From: Platynereis dumerilii
Lineage: Eukaryota > Annelida > Polychaeta > Phyllodocida > Nereididae
Direction: 5' to 3'
Assembly: GCA_026936325.1 (NCBI GenBank)
Contig: JAPTHN010000001.1
Coordinates: 137,183,138 to 137,247,137 of the forward strand
Length of the DNA: 64,000 nt
Under the pieces are notes generated by a model. It was not told the origin of the DNA and ran no database searches. It saw nothing but the letters and a program-made list of their open reading frames with translations. This document shows, piece by piece, positions 1 to 10,729 of this stretch (position 1 is the first letter of the stretch; every line of letters begins with the position of its first letter). The position numbers and the translations under genes were made by a program.

Positions 1-233
1 CATCTACGGCTTTTGATGGTTTATTAAGGTTTGAAAAATGTGTCTTTTCCTTCATTTATGTCAGCAGCATCTTTTCCAGAATGGGGTGAAAATGAAGATG
101 CTGAGTGCTCACTGAAGCGCAGAGTGAACATCAAACAAAATGTGTGATTAACAATTAATTAGTGATTTTGGGCCAGCTTTGGGACAATATGAAACTTTTT
201 TAATGACCAAGTAATGATAATAGTTTTACAACT
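1..233. other. unassigned AT-rich flank
   Basis: I see no coding or repeat structure here. It is the 3' flank of the minus-strand LINE that follows. Confidence 0.5.
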
Positions 234-273
234 TAATAATAATAATAATAATAATAATATTAAGTACTTATAT

Positions 274-306
274 AGCGCAAATTCCAATAAATTGCTCATT
301 TGCGCT
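274..306 (-). other. LINE 3'-terminal stem-loop
   Basis: On the minus strand, AGCGCAAAT and ATTTGCGCT form a perfect 9-bp stem around a 15-nt loop (GAGCAATTTATTGGA). The structure sits just before the (ATT)n tail. The second LINE, at 27611-27643, has the same structure with a substituted but still pairing stem. I infer that it is the recognition hairpin for the element's own reverse transcriptase. Confidence 0.75.
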
Positions 307-314
307 TGGACCGA

Positions 315-2675
315 TTAGCTGATATCCATGTAGTATTTTGCGAAAAGATATGTTTTCAATCGCTTCTTGAAGTTATCCATTGTTTTTAATTTTCGAACAT
401 TTTCTGGTAGGCCGTTCCAAAGTGTCGGACATGAATAGGAAAAGGCTCTATCTTCAAACTTGTTTTGATTTTGTGTGGCAGGTACCTCTAACAGCAGTTT
501 ACCATTGCTTCGGAGGTTCTGGTCATTTTCAGGTTTAAGTTGAATTAGACTTTTGAGATACTGAGGTGCTTGATTATTCACAGCTTTCCATGTGGTTGTC
601 ATAAGTTTGAATTGGATCCTTGCAGGGATCGGAAGCCAGTGCAATTCCTTCCGATAACGGCTTACTTTATCATGTCTTTTCAGCCCTTCAATTAGTCGTA
701 CAGCTGAGTTTTGCGCCACCTGTAGCTTATTTATCACTTGCTTGGACGAACCATACAGCAATCCATTGCCATAGTCCAAATGAGGAGTGACTAATGCATT
801 GACAGCTGTTTTAATTGAGTCTTTACTGAGTGACTTCCGGAGTTTTGAGATGTTTCGAAGGTTGTAATAAGCATTTTGACACATTTTGTTCACATGCTTA
901 TTCATTGACATGTGTTTATCAAAGAGTACCCCTAAATTTCTGGCATGATATGTCGTCTTGATTTCGACATTATCCACACTGATTGATGACATGTGAAGTT
1001 TCTTGAGTTGAAAAGGCGAGCCAATGAGAAGTAACTCTGTCTTTTCACCATTGTTACAGAGTTTGTTTTTGTGCAGAAAATTGCGTATTTCTGTGATGCA
1101 CTTTTCCATTTTCTCCTTTGCATTTTTCTCTTCTAGAAATGTTGGCTTGAAAGAGAGGATTAGTTGTTCGTCATCAGCATACTTTTGATCAGCGACTTCA
1201 TTTTGTTCAGCCACCTGACTTATTGGAGCAATGTAGGAATTAAATAGGATCGGGCCAAGTTTTGATCCTTGGGGGACACCATATTTTAGTGGCAGTTTGC
1301 TTGATTCTGTGTCATTTATGAGTACAGATTGAGATCTGTTGGTGATGTATGATTTAAACCAATTTAACGCAGATCCATCAATACCATATTTGACTTTCAA
1401 CCTTTTCAATAGGATGTTATGATCAATTGTGTCAAATGCTGCAGATAAGTCTAATAGTACCAGCATTGTAACTTCGCCGCGGCTCATGTTCAACATGACA
1501 TCATTGTGAATTTTTGTCAGCAAAGTTTCTGTGCTGAAATTTTGCTTGTATGCTGACTGTTTTTCATCATCCAGTTTTCTAAGCGTGAGATGTTTGGTGA
1601 ATTGTTTGATGATGGCACCCTCTATGACTTTACTGAGGAAGGACAGATTTGAAACTGGTCTGTAGTTCTTCTTAATGAGATCAAGGCCATTTTTCTTCAG
1701 CAGTGGTTTTACCAGAGCATGTTTTAGTTCGCTAGGCATTTTCCCTTGCCTAAGTGATTTATTGACAATTTTAGCTATGATAGGGAGAAACTCATCAATG
1801 CATTCTAGCAATAACCATGTTGGTATTGGGTCAAGTTTACAGTGCTTCACAGGCATATCAGTGATGATTTCCTTAATTTCCATCTCCGTGAGTGTTTTGA
1901 ATTGACTTAGGTTCTGACCTGAATAGGTCTCATCTTCATTATCGGTACTAATGCTATCAGTGTCTAACCTCGATCTTATCTTATTGATTTTATCGTCAAA
2001 GAAATTGTTGAAATCATTAGCAAGATCTGCTTCATTTACATGATGTGGCAGAGGTAGTTCTTGTTTTCTATTAAGGCTAGAATTGAGGATCTTAAACATA
2101 TCCTTTGAGTTTCCCCTTGTTTTTTCAATCTTTGTCTTCAGATCATCTGTTCTTAATTGATTTAGCCTCTCATTTAGCTCATTTCGCTTCTCCTTAAATA
2201 TTTCCCAGTCGGACTGAAGACCACTACGTCTCCATTTCCTTTCCGCCTTTCTTTTACTTGTCTTTAGAATCTTGATATCTGCATTCGTGAATGGTGTCGG
2301 TTTCCGAAATGTCACTTCTTTGACCTTAATTGGCGCATGTTTGTCAAGCAATTGTTTTGTAGAGTTGTATAGGAACACAAGACTACTCAGATCTTCAGCC
2401 ATTTGTTTTTGTGGACCATTCTGAGCAAAGTGCCGACGGATGTCGTTCTTAAATTTGGATACATCAATGTCACGAGTTTTTCGGAAAGCTACTCTCTTTT
2501 TTGGATTTGTGCCTTTTGCAAGCTCAATGTTGAAAAGGATGCAATGGTGATCAGAAAGTAGGTCACCAACAACACAATCTTTTAGTATTTCCACTTTTGT
2601 GAGTCGGAGACTCAACATGTTGTTCAAGGTTAAACATTTCCAAGATATTCCCAAATTGAATAGCTCTGCCATCAT
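315..2675 (-). CDS. LINE reverse transcriptase (C-terminal part of ORF2)
   Basis: This is a 786-residue open frame. Residues 41-44 (SDHH) are the last catalytic motif of the endonuclease; the rest of that domain lies in the upstream frame. Residues ~50-240 are the linker. The reverse transcriptase follows: NYRPVSNLSFLSK near 337-349, LLDLSAAFDTIDHN with catalytic Asp at 415, GVPQGS at 466-471 and YADD at 499-502. The YADD dyad and the AAFD aspartate form the polymerase active site and are intact. The C-terminal region (LHWLPIPARIQFK, then a PTLWNGLPENVR-like motif) is typical of L2/Crack/CR1-like elements. The true protein begins upstream; the Met at 2675 is an artefact of the broken frame. 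The enzyme copies the element RNA at the nicked target. Family-level identification is secure and the exact clade is not. Confidence 0.92.
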   Translation of the reverse strand: MMAELFNLGISWKCLTLNNMLSLRLTKVEILKDCVVGDLLSDHHCILFNIELAKGTNPKKRVAFRKTRDIDVSKFKNDIRRHFAQNGPQKQMAEDLSSLVFLYNSTKQLLDKHAPIKVKEVTFRKPTPFTNADIKILKTSKRKAERKWRRSGLQSDWEIFKEKRNELNERLNQLRTDDLKTKIEKTRGNSKDMFKILNSSLNRKQELPLPHHVNEADLANDFNNFFDDKINKIRSRLDTDSISTDNEDETYSGQNLSQFKTLTEMEIKEIITDMPVKHCKLDPIPTWLLLECIDEFLPIIAKIVNKSLRQGKMPSELKHALVKPLLKKNGLDLIKKNYRPVSNLSFLSKVIEGAIIKQFTKHLTLRKLDDEKQSAYKQNFSTETLLTKIHNDVMLNMSRGEVTMLVLLDLSAAFDTIDHNILLKRLKVKYGIDGSALNWFKSYITNRSQSVLINDTESSKLPLKYGVPQGSKLGPILFNSYIAPISQVAEQNEVADQKYADDEQLILSFKPTFLEEKNAKEKMEKCITEIRNFLHKNKLCNNGEKTELLLIGSPFQLKKLHMSSISVDNVEIKTTYHARNLGVLFDKHMSMNKHVNKMCQNAYYNLRNISKLRKSLSKDSIKTAVNALVTPHLDYGNGLLYGSSKQVINKLQVAQNSAVRLIEGLKRHDKVSRYRKELHWLPIPARIQFKLMTTTWKAVNNQAPQYLKSLIQLKPENDQNLRSNGKLLLEVPATQNQNKFEDRAFSYSCPTLWNGLPENVRKLKTMDNFKKRLKTYLFAKYYMDIS

Positions 2676-3396
2676 CTTGTTTGTTCCTGTGAAAGTTGAA
2701 GTCGCCTGTTATAATTAGTTCATTGTGACACGTTTGATAATTTGCAATAAAATTTGTGAATTCCTTATAAAATTCAGTCATGCTGTACTTATTTTGGTTG
2801 GAGGGTTCAGGGCGATATACAAGAAGGATTGTTAGAATTTTTCCACTCAATTTCACTTGAACTTCCATATGCTCAAAAGTCCTTGTCTTTATACTTTCCA
2901 TTTTAACTGCCTGTAGACCTGATTTTATAATGCAGCCTACTCCACCCCCTTGTCTGCCTTCTCGGGGTGAGCTCAGAAAGTAGTATTGACCATTTCTTTC
3001 TAGTTCACCAATTTCAACTTTATCATCAGCTTTCAGCCAAGTTTCAGTGAAAAGAAAGATATCCAAGTTAAATTCGTTCCTTAAATCATTCACAGATTGA
3101 GTTTTTTGTCTTAGACTTTGGGCATTCCACAAACAGGCTCTTAAAATATTGTTTGAAGTGTCAGGAGGACGGTTGTCTGAGGAACAGGGATGTTCGACAG
3201 ATTCTGATAGGATGTCAAATCGGTTCGCAAGATTTATTGAGTAATTGTGAGTACGGTTATTTCTATTCCGAAGTCTTGCCAGTGGGATTGTCTTTGTTGG
3301 ATCTTTTAATCCAATGCGCAGGACATCAGAGTACAACCTTGATGGTCGCGTGTCACAAGGTCGTACAATTTGCGTTACATGGCGGTTTTGGACCAA
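2563..3396 (-). CDS. LINE APE-like endonuclease (N-terminal part of ORF2)
   Basis: This is a 277-residue frame overlapping the RT frame by about 110 bp in a different phase. After ~85 residues of unrecognised basic N-terminal sequence comes an exonuclease-endonuclease-phosphatase fold: WNAQS (Asn91), FLFTETWL (Glu118), VYRPEPS (Tyr194-Arg195), GDFNFH (Asp232, Asn234) and then SPTHKSGNT. The frame stops six residues after THKSGNT, while the other frame picks up at KDCVVGDLLSDHH. Members of this group normally have a short LDLVxT-type stretch between these motifs. I therefore infer a small deletion near 2590 that removed it and shifted the frame. The domain nicks target DNA to prime reverse transcription. 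The copy is probably inactive because its last catalytic His is out of frame. Confidence 0.88.
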   Translation of the reverse strand: MVQNRHVTQIVRPCDTRPSRLYSDVLRIGLKDPTKTIPLARLRNRNNRTHNYSINLANRFDILSESVEHPCSSDNRPPDTSNNILRACLWNAQSLRQKTQSVNDLRNEFNLDIFLFTETWLKADDKVEIGELERNGQYYFLSSPREGRQGGGVGCIIKSGLQAVKMESIKTRTFEHMEVQVKLSGKILTILLVYRPEPSNQNKYSMTEFYKEFTNFIANYQTCHNELIITGDFNFHRNKQDDGRAIQFGNILEMFNLEQHVESPTHKSGNTKRLCCW

Positions 3397-3400
3397 AAAT

Positions 3401-4960
3401 TTTTTTCATCAAAAAAGTCTCTTTTAGGTCTTTAATATCTTATTCAAACCAAAAACCAGCGTAATTTCACAAAAATTAGGGCTGTTCGTCTTATTATTTG
3501 ATTTTATTCACCATACAAATCAATGTAAAGCTCAAACTTTAAAGGCATTTTTCTCAAAAACGACTATATTTCAATAACGTTACTATAAAGTACAAAGTAC
3601 TCCTTGTATCCCCATGAAATTTTCACTGAAGTTAGTTGAGAAGATGGTCCTACTAATCAAAGCAACAAAAAATGGTCCTCTTCTCCAAAAGACTTTTTAT
3701 GCGGCAATGAATTTATGTTACTGCGACAGAGAAAAAACCATTCTCAGGCGTCATGTTTAAAACTGTGCCAGAAGCCTGATTATTGTCAAAATCTCAAGTA
3801 AAATGTTTAAAAACATTACCAAGACACCTGAGAACAAATTCTGATATTGCAAATAAGATAATATAAGATATTTACATGACGTGTTGCAAATATATCTTAT
3901 ATCAGTTATTGTCTGGTGCATGAGAAATCAACATCTCATGTCAGCATACCATTTTGGAGCTATCTGTGGATTTAACCCATATATACCTCTTTTTTGGCTA
4001 TATGCGAGCAAGATTATCAAATGTGATTGTTATTTATTCATTTGATGATTTGGCCTGCCCTTTTTGTCCTTTTCGACGTCCATTACATTAAGCGAAAAAA
4101 TCTTTTACGCTTCAAGCATGTATGTGTTACATTTGGTTCAGCCTTGTTCAGAGCATCACAGAAGTGAGAAAATGATATAAAACAAAGCAATATGTTATAC
4201 CATAGTAAAATATAGCTCATGAGCATTTAGGCAATAGCCTTATCCACAGGGTGTGGTCAACCTACTTCGAGTTCTCATGGTTTAAAATTAGAACCCCTCT
4301 CCAATTTTACGGGTTATTGCAAGTGTTACGAAAAGTTCAGCCTAAAGTAGACAAGCAGCACACAAAGAATTTTACCTGCAAACAAAATCTGATAAATGCA
4401 TTTTAAAATAGAACTAATGAGCATTTAATTGATATCTATTTGAACTTCCTAGCTTTAATATTAATAGCTACAGACTAAATCCAAGAAAATGTGTTGAATT
4501 TTTTTTGCCGGCGGGACAGGTTCATGTCGCTGCACATTTGAGGATCTGCAGAAGGCACTGTAATAGTTAGATAAAAAATGTATGCTTCAAGAGCTTAAGT
4601 AGGAACCAGGTACTCCTGCAGAGAAAACCAGATTAAAATATCTTTTGACGCTGGCAAGAAAACTCACTTTCTAGATGATTTTTTCAAATCTGACGTAACG
4701 CGGGACACAAAAAAATCACTTGTTTTCCTGAGGTTTTTGATGGCTAGAAGCCTCATTTTGTGATACAGTTGACTTTTTAAAACCTAATATGATATAGAAG
4801 AAGTCAGGACTTCCAGTGGTGCATAATATTGCATAACAGATATTTGTAAAGTACATATAATCATCATTTAAATGCAAAATTTCTGAAATTGTACGACATT
4901 ACGACACATGATCTGATACATTTGTCATTGTTATGTGACTATTATGCTACAGAATTGTAT
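3401..4960. other. unassigned AT-rich stretch
   Basis: I found no long frame, clear repeat or RNA gene. Direct repeats and palindromes are weak. It may be intergenic or intronic. Confidence 0.4.
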
Positions 4961-5695
4961 GTGAAAACTGGTTGCTATGACGATTCTCAGGTTTTTGTGA
5001 AGGCGCTGGTTTCTATGATGCTTCACAGGACCTTGAGAGGTGACTGGTTGCTAGGATACCTCACAGGTTCTTTGTGAAGGTACTCAATTTATGACTGGTT
5101 GCTAGGATACCTCACAGGTTCGTTGTGAAGGTACCTGAGTGATTGGTTGCTATAATACCTCACAGGTTCTTTGTGAAGGTACTCAAAATGTGACTGGTTG
5201 CTAGGATACCTCACAGGTTCGTTGTGAAGGCACCTGAGTGATTGGTTGCTATAATACTTCACAGGTTCTTTGTGAAGGTACGTAATTTGTGACTGGTTGC
5301 TAGGATACCTCACAGGTTCGTTGTGAAGACACCTGAGTGGTTAGTTGCTATAATACCTCACAGATTCTTTGTGAAGGCATTCAAAATGTGACTGGTTGCT
5401 AGGATACCTCACAGGTTCGTTGTGAAGGTACCTGAGTGACTGGTTGCTATGATACTTCACAGGTACGTTGTGAAAGTACCTGAGTGACTGGTTGCTATGA
5501 TACTTCACAGGTTCGTTGTGAAGGTACCTGAGTGACTGGTTGCTATGATACTTCACAGGTTCGTTGTGAAAGTACCTCAGTGACTGGTTGCTAGGATACC
5601 TCACAGGTTCGTTGTGAAGGTACCTGAGTGATTGGTTGCTATAATACCTCACAGGTTCTTTGTGAAGGTACTGACAACTGAGTGGCTGGTTGCTG
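4961..5695. repeat. 48-bp minisatellite, ~14-15 copies
   Basis: Tandem units of about 48 bp are recognisable by GACTGGTTGCTA, then TCACAGGTTCGTTGTGAAGG. The first two copies are degraded; copies from ~5041 onward are close to each other. Two unit types (GTTCGTTG and GTTCTTTG) alternate between ~5041 and ~5400, making a ~96-bp higher-order unit; from ~5400 to ~5600 one type is repeated. The length is a multiple of three, so the minus strand stays open as a 16-residue repeat (SLRYLHNEPVRYPSNQ) over 5089-5313 and 5341-5652 in one phase. No start context, splice site or flanking coding sequence supports a gene. Confidence 0.9.
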
Positions 5696-5764
5696 AGGGT
5701 TTGCTGCAGAGCACTGTTGTGTTCTTCACTGCAGGCTATAATTTTCTGAAAAATTCCAGGTGCT

Positions 5765-6130
5765 TACAGCTGTTGTTCATGGAGCAGACACACTTTTAAA
5801 ACTTCGGCAAACATCTGAGATGTTCCAAAATGAAAGTTATAAAGCAATTTAAATGGAGTTAATTGATTCCTGAACTATTGACCAAGTTGTTTTCCACATT
5901 AACCAACAAGCCTTTTCACACATTGTTGGTAGATTTTCCTATCTAAGAAGTAAAATAGACAAGAAAACACATTTGGGGTCATGAGAAAAAGGTTATTTGG
6001 TCAATAGTTTTAGGGCTCTTTAACCCTCTTTAAATTGTTTCATACCTTCCTTTATGACACTTCCCAAGATTTTGTTGATGTTTTAAAAGTGTGTCTGCTC
6101 CAAGAACAAGAGCTGTTTTCTTCCAAGGTT
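5765..6130. repeat. foldback (inverted-repeat) element
   Basis: Arms of about 110 bp face each other. The left arm, around 5778-5890, contains GGAGCAGACACACTTTTAAA and later CTATTGACCAA. The right arm, 5994-6100, contains the complements TTGGTCAATAG and TTTAAAAGTGTGTCTGCTCC. The spacer is ~100 bp. It is probably a non-autonomous DNA transposon of undetermined superfamily; the ends were not defined. Confidence 0.6.
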
Positions 6131-6179
6131 CAAATGTATGTCCATAAAAATTCCTTAAAATCTGGAGAGTGAATAGATT

Positions 6180-6310
6180 TTTTGAAACAAGTATAAGCAC
6201 CTTGTAATTTTTTTGGTTTTTATGAAGCCTCCTTCGTTCAATGTTTGCAACCTTTTGGGCAAGCTGTTCCAGAGCTTTGGAACTGCATGATGTGCAATGA
6301 TGCTGGAGTA
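6180..6310 (-). pseudogene. LINE C-terminal relic
   Basis: The minus strand reads AVPKLWNSLPKRLQTLNEGG. This matches the APKLWNKLPESVR-type motif that ends the ORF2 protein of the two better LINEs in this window. The preceding and following sequence has decayed. It is an old 3' fragment of the same LINE group. Confidence 0.6.
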
Positions 6311-6390
6311 CTTTTCATGTGAATAGTATCAATTTGAATAGGATTTAATCAGTAGCCAGCGAGTTTAACCCTTGTTTCTATCTCTTGTGG

Positions 6391-6600
6391 ATATACACGT
6401 GACTTTTCAATTTCCTGTCTTGAAGGGGAACCTTGAAACCCAAGATTCTCATTAAGATTGTATCAATAAGATGACAGGATGGCCCTAATGCATAGGAAAT
6501 GCATGTGATGCAAATCTGACTTCTGATCTTTCAATCAGCATTAGTTACAAATTGCAGTACTTATCAAGACCTACATTTACACAATGCACGGTTACAGTTA
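6391..6600. repeat. ~200-bp dispersed repeat, copy 1
   Basis: It shares a long, nearly collinear stretch with 8061-8250 and 13261-13445. All three contain CTTTTCAATTTCCTGTCTTG and later CTTCTGATCTTTCAATC. This copy lies outside the recent tandem duplication, so the repeat existed before it. No coding content or terminal structure was recognised. Confidence 0.75.
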
Positions 6601-7155
6601 GTCGGACTTAGTCTTCATTGGTGGAGAACAAGAATAAGACTACCTGTTTGCCTTCAACTGAAAGTACACATTGCTACACACTTGCGTTCTTGGTCATAGA
6701 TATGGAAAAACATACTTTTCACCACAGAATTAAAATTAGCTTGTTAAAACAAATCTTTATGGAAATAACAGTATAACTAGAGCACATTTGGTCCATTACT
6801 ATTTACGTCATAGACATAAACTTAACAACTAACAATGATAATCATAATTTTTCTGTTAAAAATTTGGTCTTAAGAAAATATTTGGTTATGTTTAAGCAGC
6901 TGATAACAAAATATAAATTTGAATTTAATTAACAACAATTACAACTGCTGGCATATTTCTGCCGTATTCCACAGGGCAATTACAATAAACAAATAAATGG
7001 TAAAGCCACATAAAATACATATTGAGAATATTCCTTTTTCTTTATCTTGATGGAATTTTGCTGACGTCAGAAGAGCTGCAGTCATTTGAAGGTGATAAAG
7101 GTCATGGCTTAAGCATCATTCCTGTGGGCAAGAGTTCTATATTCTATCACACTTA
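6601..7155. other. unassigned stretch
   Basis: AT-rich sequence without a recognised gene or repeat. Confidence 0.4.
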
Positions 7156-7760
7156 ATAATAATAGTAAAGAGTTGATATAGCACACCTTTTTATTTCAGG
7201 AAACTGCTAATTCCAGTTCACGGATGTTTTATGAAGCTTTCCAATGTGTTTGTGGTTTGCAATATTCAGGACAAGTTGTTGCAGAATTTTAGGGCTGCAT
7301 GTGAGAAAGATCTGATTTCAAACTTATTTTTCTTACATGAAACAGGTTCTGGTAATTAGTGGTCTTTAGAAAGTGGTTTTGTTTGGGTTTGGCTTGATAA
7401 AATTCTTCAACATATAATGGTGCTTTTAGGTTCACTACCTTCCATTTTCTTTGATTTGAATTAATTCTTGCTAGAAATGGCAAACAGTGAAGTTGTGTTC
7501 TAGTATAACTTAACTCTGACATGTCTTTCCATCTCTCAATTTCACTGGAAAAGCTGCAACTTGAGACTTGTTTTACAAGATGCGGGTTGTGCCATACTAG
7601 ATTCTTTCCTCGGTGGACCAGAGCATCTTCATTGGTTAATGACGGTTATGACCTTTTTTTTGTCGGAGTTCTTTCGAAGTTTTGATATGTTTCTCACATT
7701 AAAGAAGGCATTATAGCATATAATATTTTCCCTTTGTTCCATACATTGCAGAAAAACGTT
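7156..7760 (-). pseudogene. decayed LINE 3' half (duplication copy 1)
   Basis: Read on the minus strand from the right, the fragment has NAFFNVRNISKLRK, then LHCLPFLARINSNQRKWKV with NLKAPLYVEE, then a TNTLESFIKH-like end. It closes with a degraded GTGCTATAT...ATTATTATT tail at about 7156-7200. These match the C-terminal order of the LINE at 26.4-27.6 kb (NLRNISKLQK, LHWLPIPARIQFK, WKALNNQAPLYI). Frames are broken. The last ~45 bp (7156-7199) lie left of the tandem duplication boundary. Confidence 0.8.
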
Positions 7761-8060
7761 GCTTGACCAAATGGACATCAAATGAATTGTATTTTCAATA
7801 AATATAAGCTTTTTTTAAAATACTGACGTAGAAGAAAAAACCAAAAGAAGAAATTACACTAAGAGGTGACCTAATCATAAGATTAAGATAAGGAAATTTA
7901 ATAAGTGTTAATTTTTTAAAGTTTTTGACTAAAAAATTGGTGACCTTTCCTTCACAATTATTTTTTGAGGCCCCTTGGCTTGAAAGTGAATTCTGGACAG
8001 TTGCTCTTCTATCTAGGAACTAAACAGTAATAATTTCTCAATTATATATTTACTTTTGAA

Positions 8061-8250
8061 TATACACGTGACTTTTCAATTTCCTGTCTTGAAGGAGAAC
8101 CTTGAAACCCAAGATCCTCATTAAAATTTCATAAGTCAGGTGACCGGATGGCACTAATGCATAGGAAATGCATGTGACGCAAATCTGACTTCTGATCTTT
8201 CAATCAGCATTAGTTACAATTGAATTGCAGTATCAAGACCTGTCTTTACA
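8061..8250. repeat. ~200-bp dispersed repeat, copy 2
   Basis: Same repeat as at 6391-6600, in the same orientation, inside tandem copy 1. Confidence 0.75.
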
Positions 8251-8717
8251 TAATGCTCAGTCATGGTTAGTCGTTATTACTGGATAAGTAAAAACAACTT
8301 TTTATCTTCAACTCAGGTACACTCTTGCCATAATATTATCCACTTATCTTACCACAGATATAGAGACATTTTGGGGTCAAATCAGTTGCATCTCCAAGGA
8401 GGGTGCATGCCTGCCATACAAACTTTTTAAATTAGGCTAAAATAAACAATTATTATAGTGGGTGCCCTTCCAGAAAATTTCTTGCCCCCCCCCCCTGTCC
8501 CTGGCTCAGGACCCTCTTCTTATGCCTTTGGGTGAAATAATGAAATTTTGTTTTTAAAAAAAGTACACTTTTTTAAACTATAGGCCTAACCAAAATTATG
8601 TTATTCTGTGATGCGACACTCTTCCATTGGTAATTTCCAATTACCAGCCCATTGCTTTTGTATGAACTATTGTTTTCAAGGAGCAGGCAAAATGTTGACT
8701 CTCTGGTAAACATGCAA

Positions 8718-8911
8718 GGGGGGGGGGTTGGTCTAGTGGTAGCGTGCTGGGCTGCCAATCGCTGGGTCCAGGGTTCGAATTCAGCTCTTGCCGGGTCACC
8801 TGGGCCTATTTTGGACTGCTTTTTCAATCATCCTTCGCCTCATTGCCGTGTCCTCCTAATTAGCCTATGCATAAATACAGGACGTAAAGCCCCACTCATC
8901 CATCTATCCAT
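8718..8911 (+). mobile_element. tRNA-headed SINE with 15-bp TSD
   Basis: The head has an A-box-like TAGTGGTAGCG and a B box GGTTCGAATTC at roughly tRNA spacing, as in RNA polymerase III promoters. The body ends in a CATCTATCCATC tail. The insertion is flanked by CTGGTAAACATGCAA at 8703-8717 and 8912-8926, a perfect 15-bp target duplication. A G run follows the left TSD. No acceptor-stem pairing is evident, so it is a SINE and not a tRNA gene. Confidence 0.88.
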
Positions 8912-9168
8912 CTGGTAAACATGCAAAGGCTCTTTGACAAATGGAGAGCGAAATTGTTTCTGACCAGCGGTTCTCACCTTTCCTGATTGGTGATGGTAAT
9001 GGTTTTTAAATTTGGGATTTTAACATCCGGACGTCATGGTGCAAGTGGTCATATTACAATGAATAATCCAATTGCCTTCTCCACATTCATCCTGCAGAAA
9101 TCAGCTGGCCAATAAACATCAGCTCATTACCGTGTCTCTTGGCCAACGCATGGTGGTCCAGTCTCCCA

Positions 9169-9376
9169 CACTGTAAATTCTTAAATTCTGAGTTAGCTCA
9201 AATGATTGAGTGAGACGGTTGCACAATTTGTTTGAGCCGTGATAGCTTGCTGTTTTGAGTTATGATAATCTTTATGTTGTTATAACTTGCAAACAACAAG
9301 CTATCTTGGCTCAAAGGAATTGTGCAACCATCTCACTCAATTAATTAAGCTAACTCAAAATTCAAAATTTACAGTG
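9169..9376. mobile_element. CACTGTAAA foldback MITE, copy 1
   Basis: The element starts CACTGTAAATT and ends AATTTACAGTG, with long imperfect inverted arms (TTGAGTGAGACGGTTGCACA against TGTGCAACCATCTCACTCAA). It is about 208 bp with no coding capacity. A third, partial relative lies at 24790-24880. It is mariner-like in style, though the TSD is not clear. Confidence 0.8.
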
Positions 9377-10721
9377 CATGCATGCCGTGATCATCCCTTT
9401 TGGGGCAATATATTTGCCTGGTAGTATCTGGCTCCTGTTTATCAATCCAAAAGAAAAATTAGCATTTTGTACAGGGGATAATGAATAATTTATAATTTTT
9501 CCCCTAGGGGTGGAGTACCTTCATATAAGAGTTTTTTTTAAAGAAAACGTTTCAAAAGTAGACATTATGCGATTGAGGAGCATGAAACATACAGATGAGG
9601 CCGAGGCATCTGTCAAAATAAAATTCTCAAGAATAAGAATTTCGTTAAGTTAACCAGGTCACAGCCTTTTTGTGGGATTAAGATAAAGAAATAAAAAATT
9701 CATTGGGTCAGAGGAGGCCAATCCCTGTCCCAAAAATGTCCTTTACTTGGTTGTTGCCTCGCATCATACACTGAAAAGATTGATACCAGGTGCGAAAAAC
9801 ACATATATACATGTAGGAGTGAATCCAACTGAATCATCTTCACAATTTCTTCTCGCTTCAAAGACCTGTTTTCTTGATGAAATATAATAATTCTGAGAAT
9901 ATTAATTACTGCAAAAATGAAAGGGAATTAATTGTCTTAATTTCTGTCAGAAACATTTGGTATTTTAATTATACTGTCTTACAAATATTGTGTTTATAGA
10001 GCGTCTGCAGTCACCTTGTCCTGACAGCTTGAGCATTTTGTGATCCGATTCAGACTAATTGTATTGTGCTTGCATGAATCATTGAATGCAGATGACTGAA
10101 TACAAGGAATACTTGTTTTGCAGATTTCTTCCATGTAAATTTATGTAATGTTGACATCTAATTATTTCCATGTGCCTAAAAGTGGCTGCAAGTACTCAAA
10201 ATACCGTTTTTTTTTGTCTAGACCATCCTGCCAGAGACAGTTTTTCCAGATTTACAGCTTGAAATACTGTCTCAGAACACGTCATCACATATATAAATTA
10301 AATACTGTTTCTGATAAAGCTAATCTGCGAAAAAAATTCTGTCCTTCATATAGCTGCCAAGAAACACTAGCCATTAATAACTTCTGGACACCGGGGCCCC
10401 CAATGGGACCTGATATGGCTGTGACTATTTTTCACAAGATTTTTTGTCTGAGTTCAACCATGTGGTCTTACATAACCTGCTTGTGAATTTGCTACATTAA
10501 ATGTTCCTCTCACACATATTTAAATTATTTGCAATGAGTTATTAAAAATGTACTCATGCTTTTTCCAAATAGAGTATTCCACACCCAAAATCATATTTCA
10601 CTTCTAACAAATGAAACATAAAAATAACAAATTCTATGCAACATCCAAATAAATTCATCAATTCACTCTGTCCCCGCTCCCCTTGTTAACCAAAAAGTGT
10701 GAGAGAATGTAATGTGTGTGG
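9377..10721. other. unassigned part of duplicated unit
   Basis: Unique-looking AT-rich sequence without gene structure. Its near-identical partner is 14568-15913. The frame at 10148-10486 differs at its end from its twin at 15339-15605, so it is not under evident coding constraint. Confidence 0.5.
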
Positions 10722-10729
10722 GTTTGATT

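Larger units (their letters stand above)
234..3400 (-). mobile_element. Nearly full-length L2/CR1-group LINE
   Basis: This is a non-LTR retrotransposon on the minus strand. From its 5' side at about 3.4 kb it carries an APE-like endonuclease, a reverse transcriptase, a C-terminal region typical of L2/Crack/CR1-like elements (LHWLPIPARIQFK), a short 3' UTR with a stem-loop at 274-306, and a (ATT)n tail at about 234-260. It moves by target-primed reverse transcription. The coding region falls in two overlapping frames because of a lesion near 2590. The 5' edge is uncertain: the reading frame opens at 3396 and no promoter-like start was recognised beyond it. The clade (L2, Crack, CR1 or related) is inferred from motif style. 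The long open frames suggest a fairly young copy. Confidence 0.9.

Noticed and set aside
1675-1905. Plus-strand frame inside the first LINE
   Set aside because: Antisense shadow of the reverse transcriptase.
5089-5652. Open frames of a 16-residue repeat as a repeat-protein gene
   Set aside because: They follow directly from a 48-bp tandem unit; no start, splice signal or non-repeat coding flank supports a gene.
8726-8800. Functional tRNA gene
   Set aside because: A and B boxes are present but there is no acceptor-stem pairing, and target duplications flank a longer unit; it is a SINE head. The same applies to the heads near 12050, 33380, 39630 and 61770.
10148-10486. 112-residue frame in the tandem unit
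   Set aside because: Its near-identical partner ends differently after a small change, and there is no motif; a chance frame.
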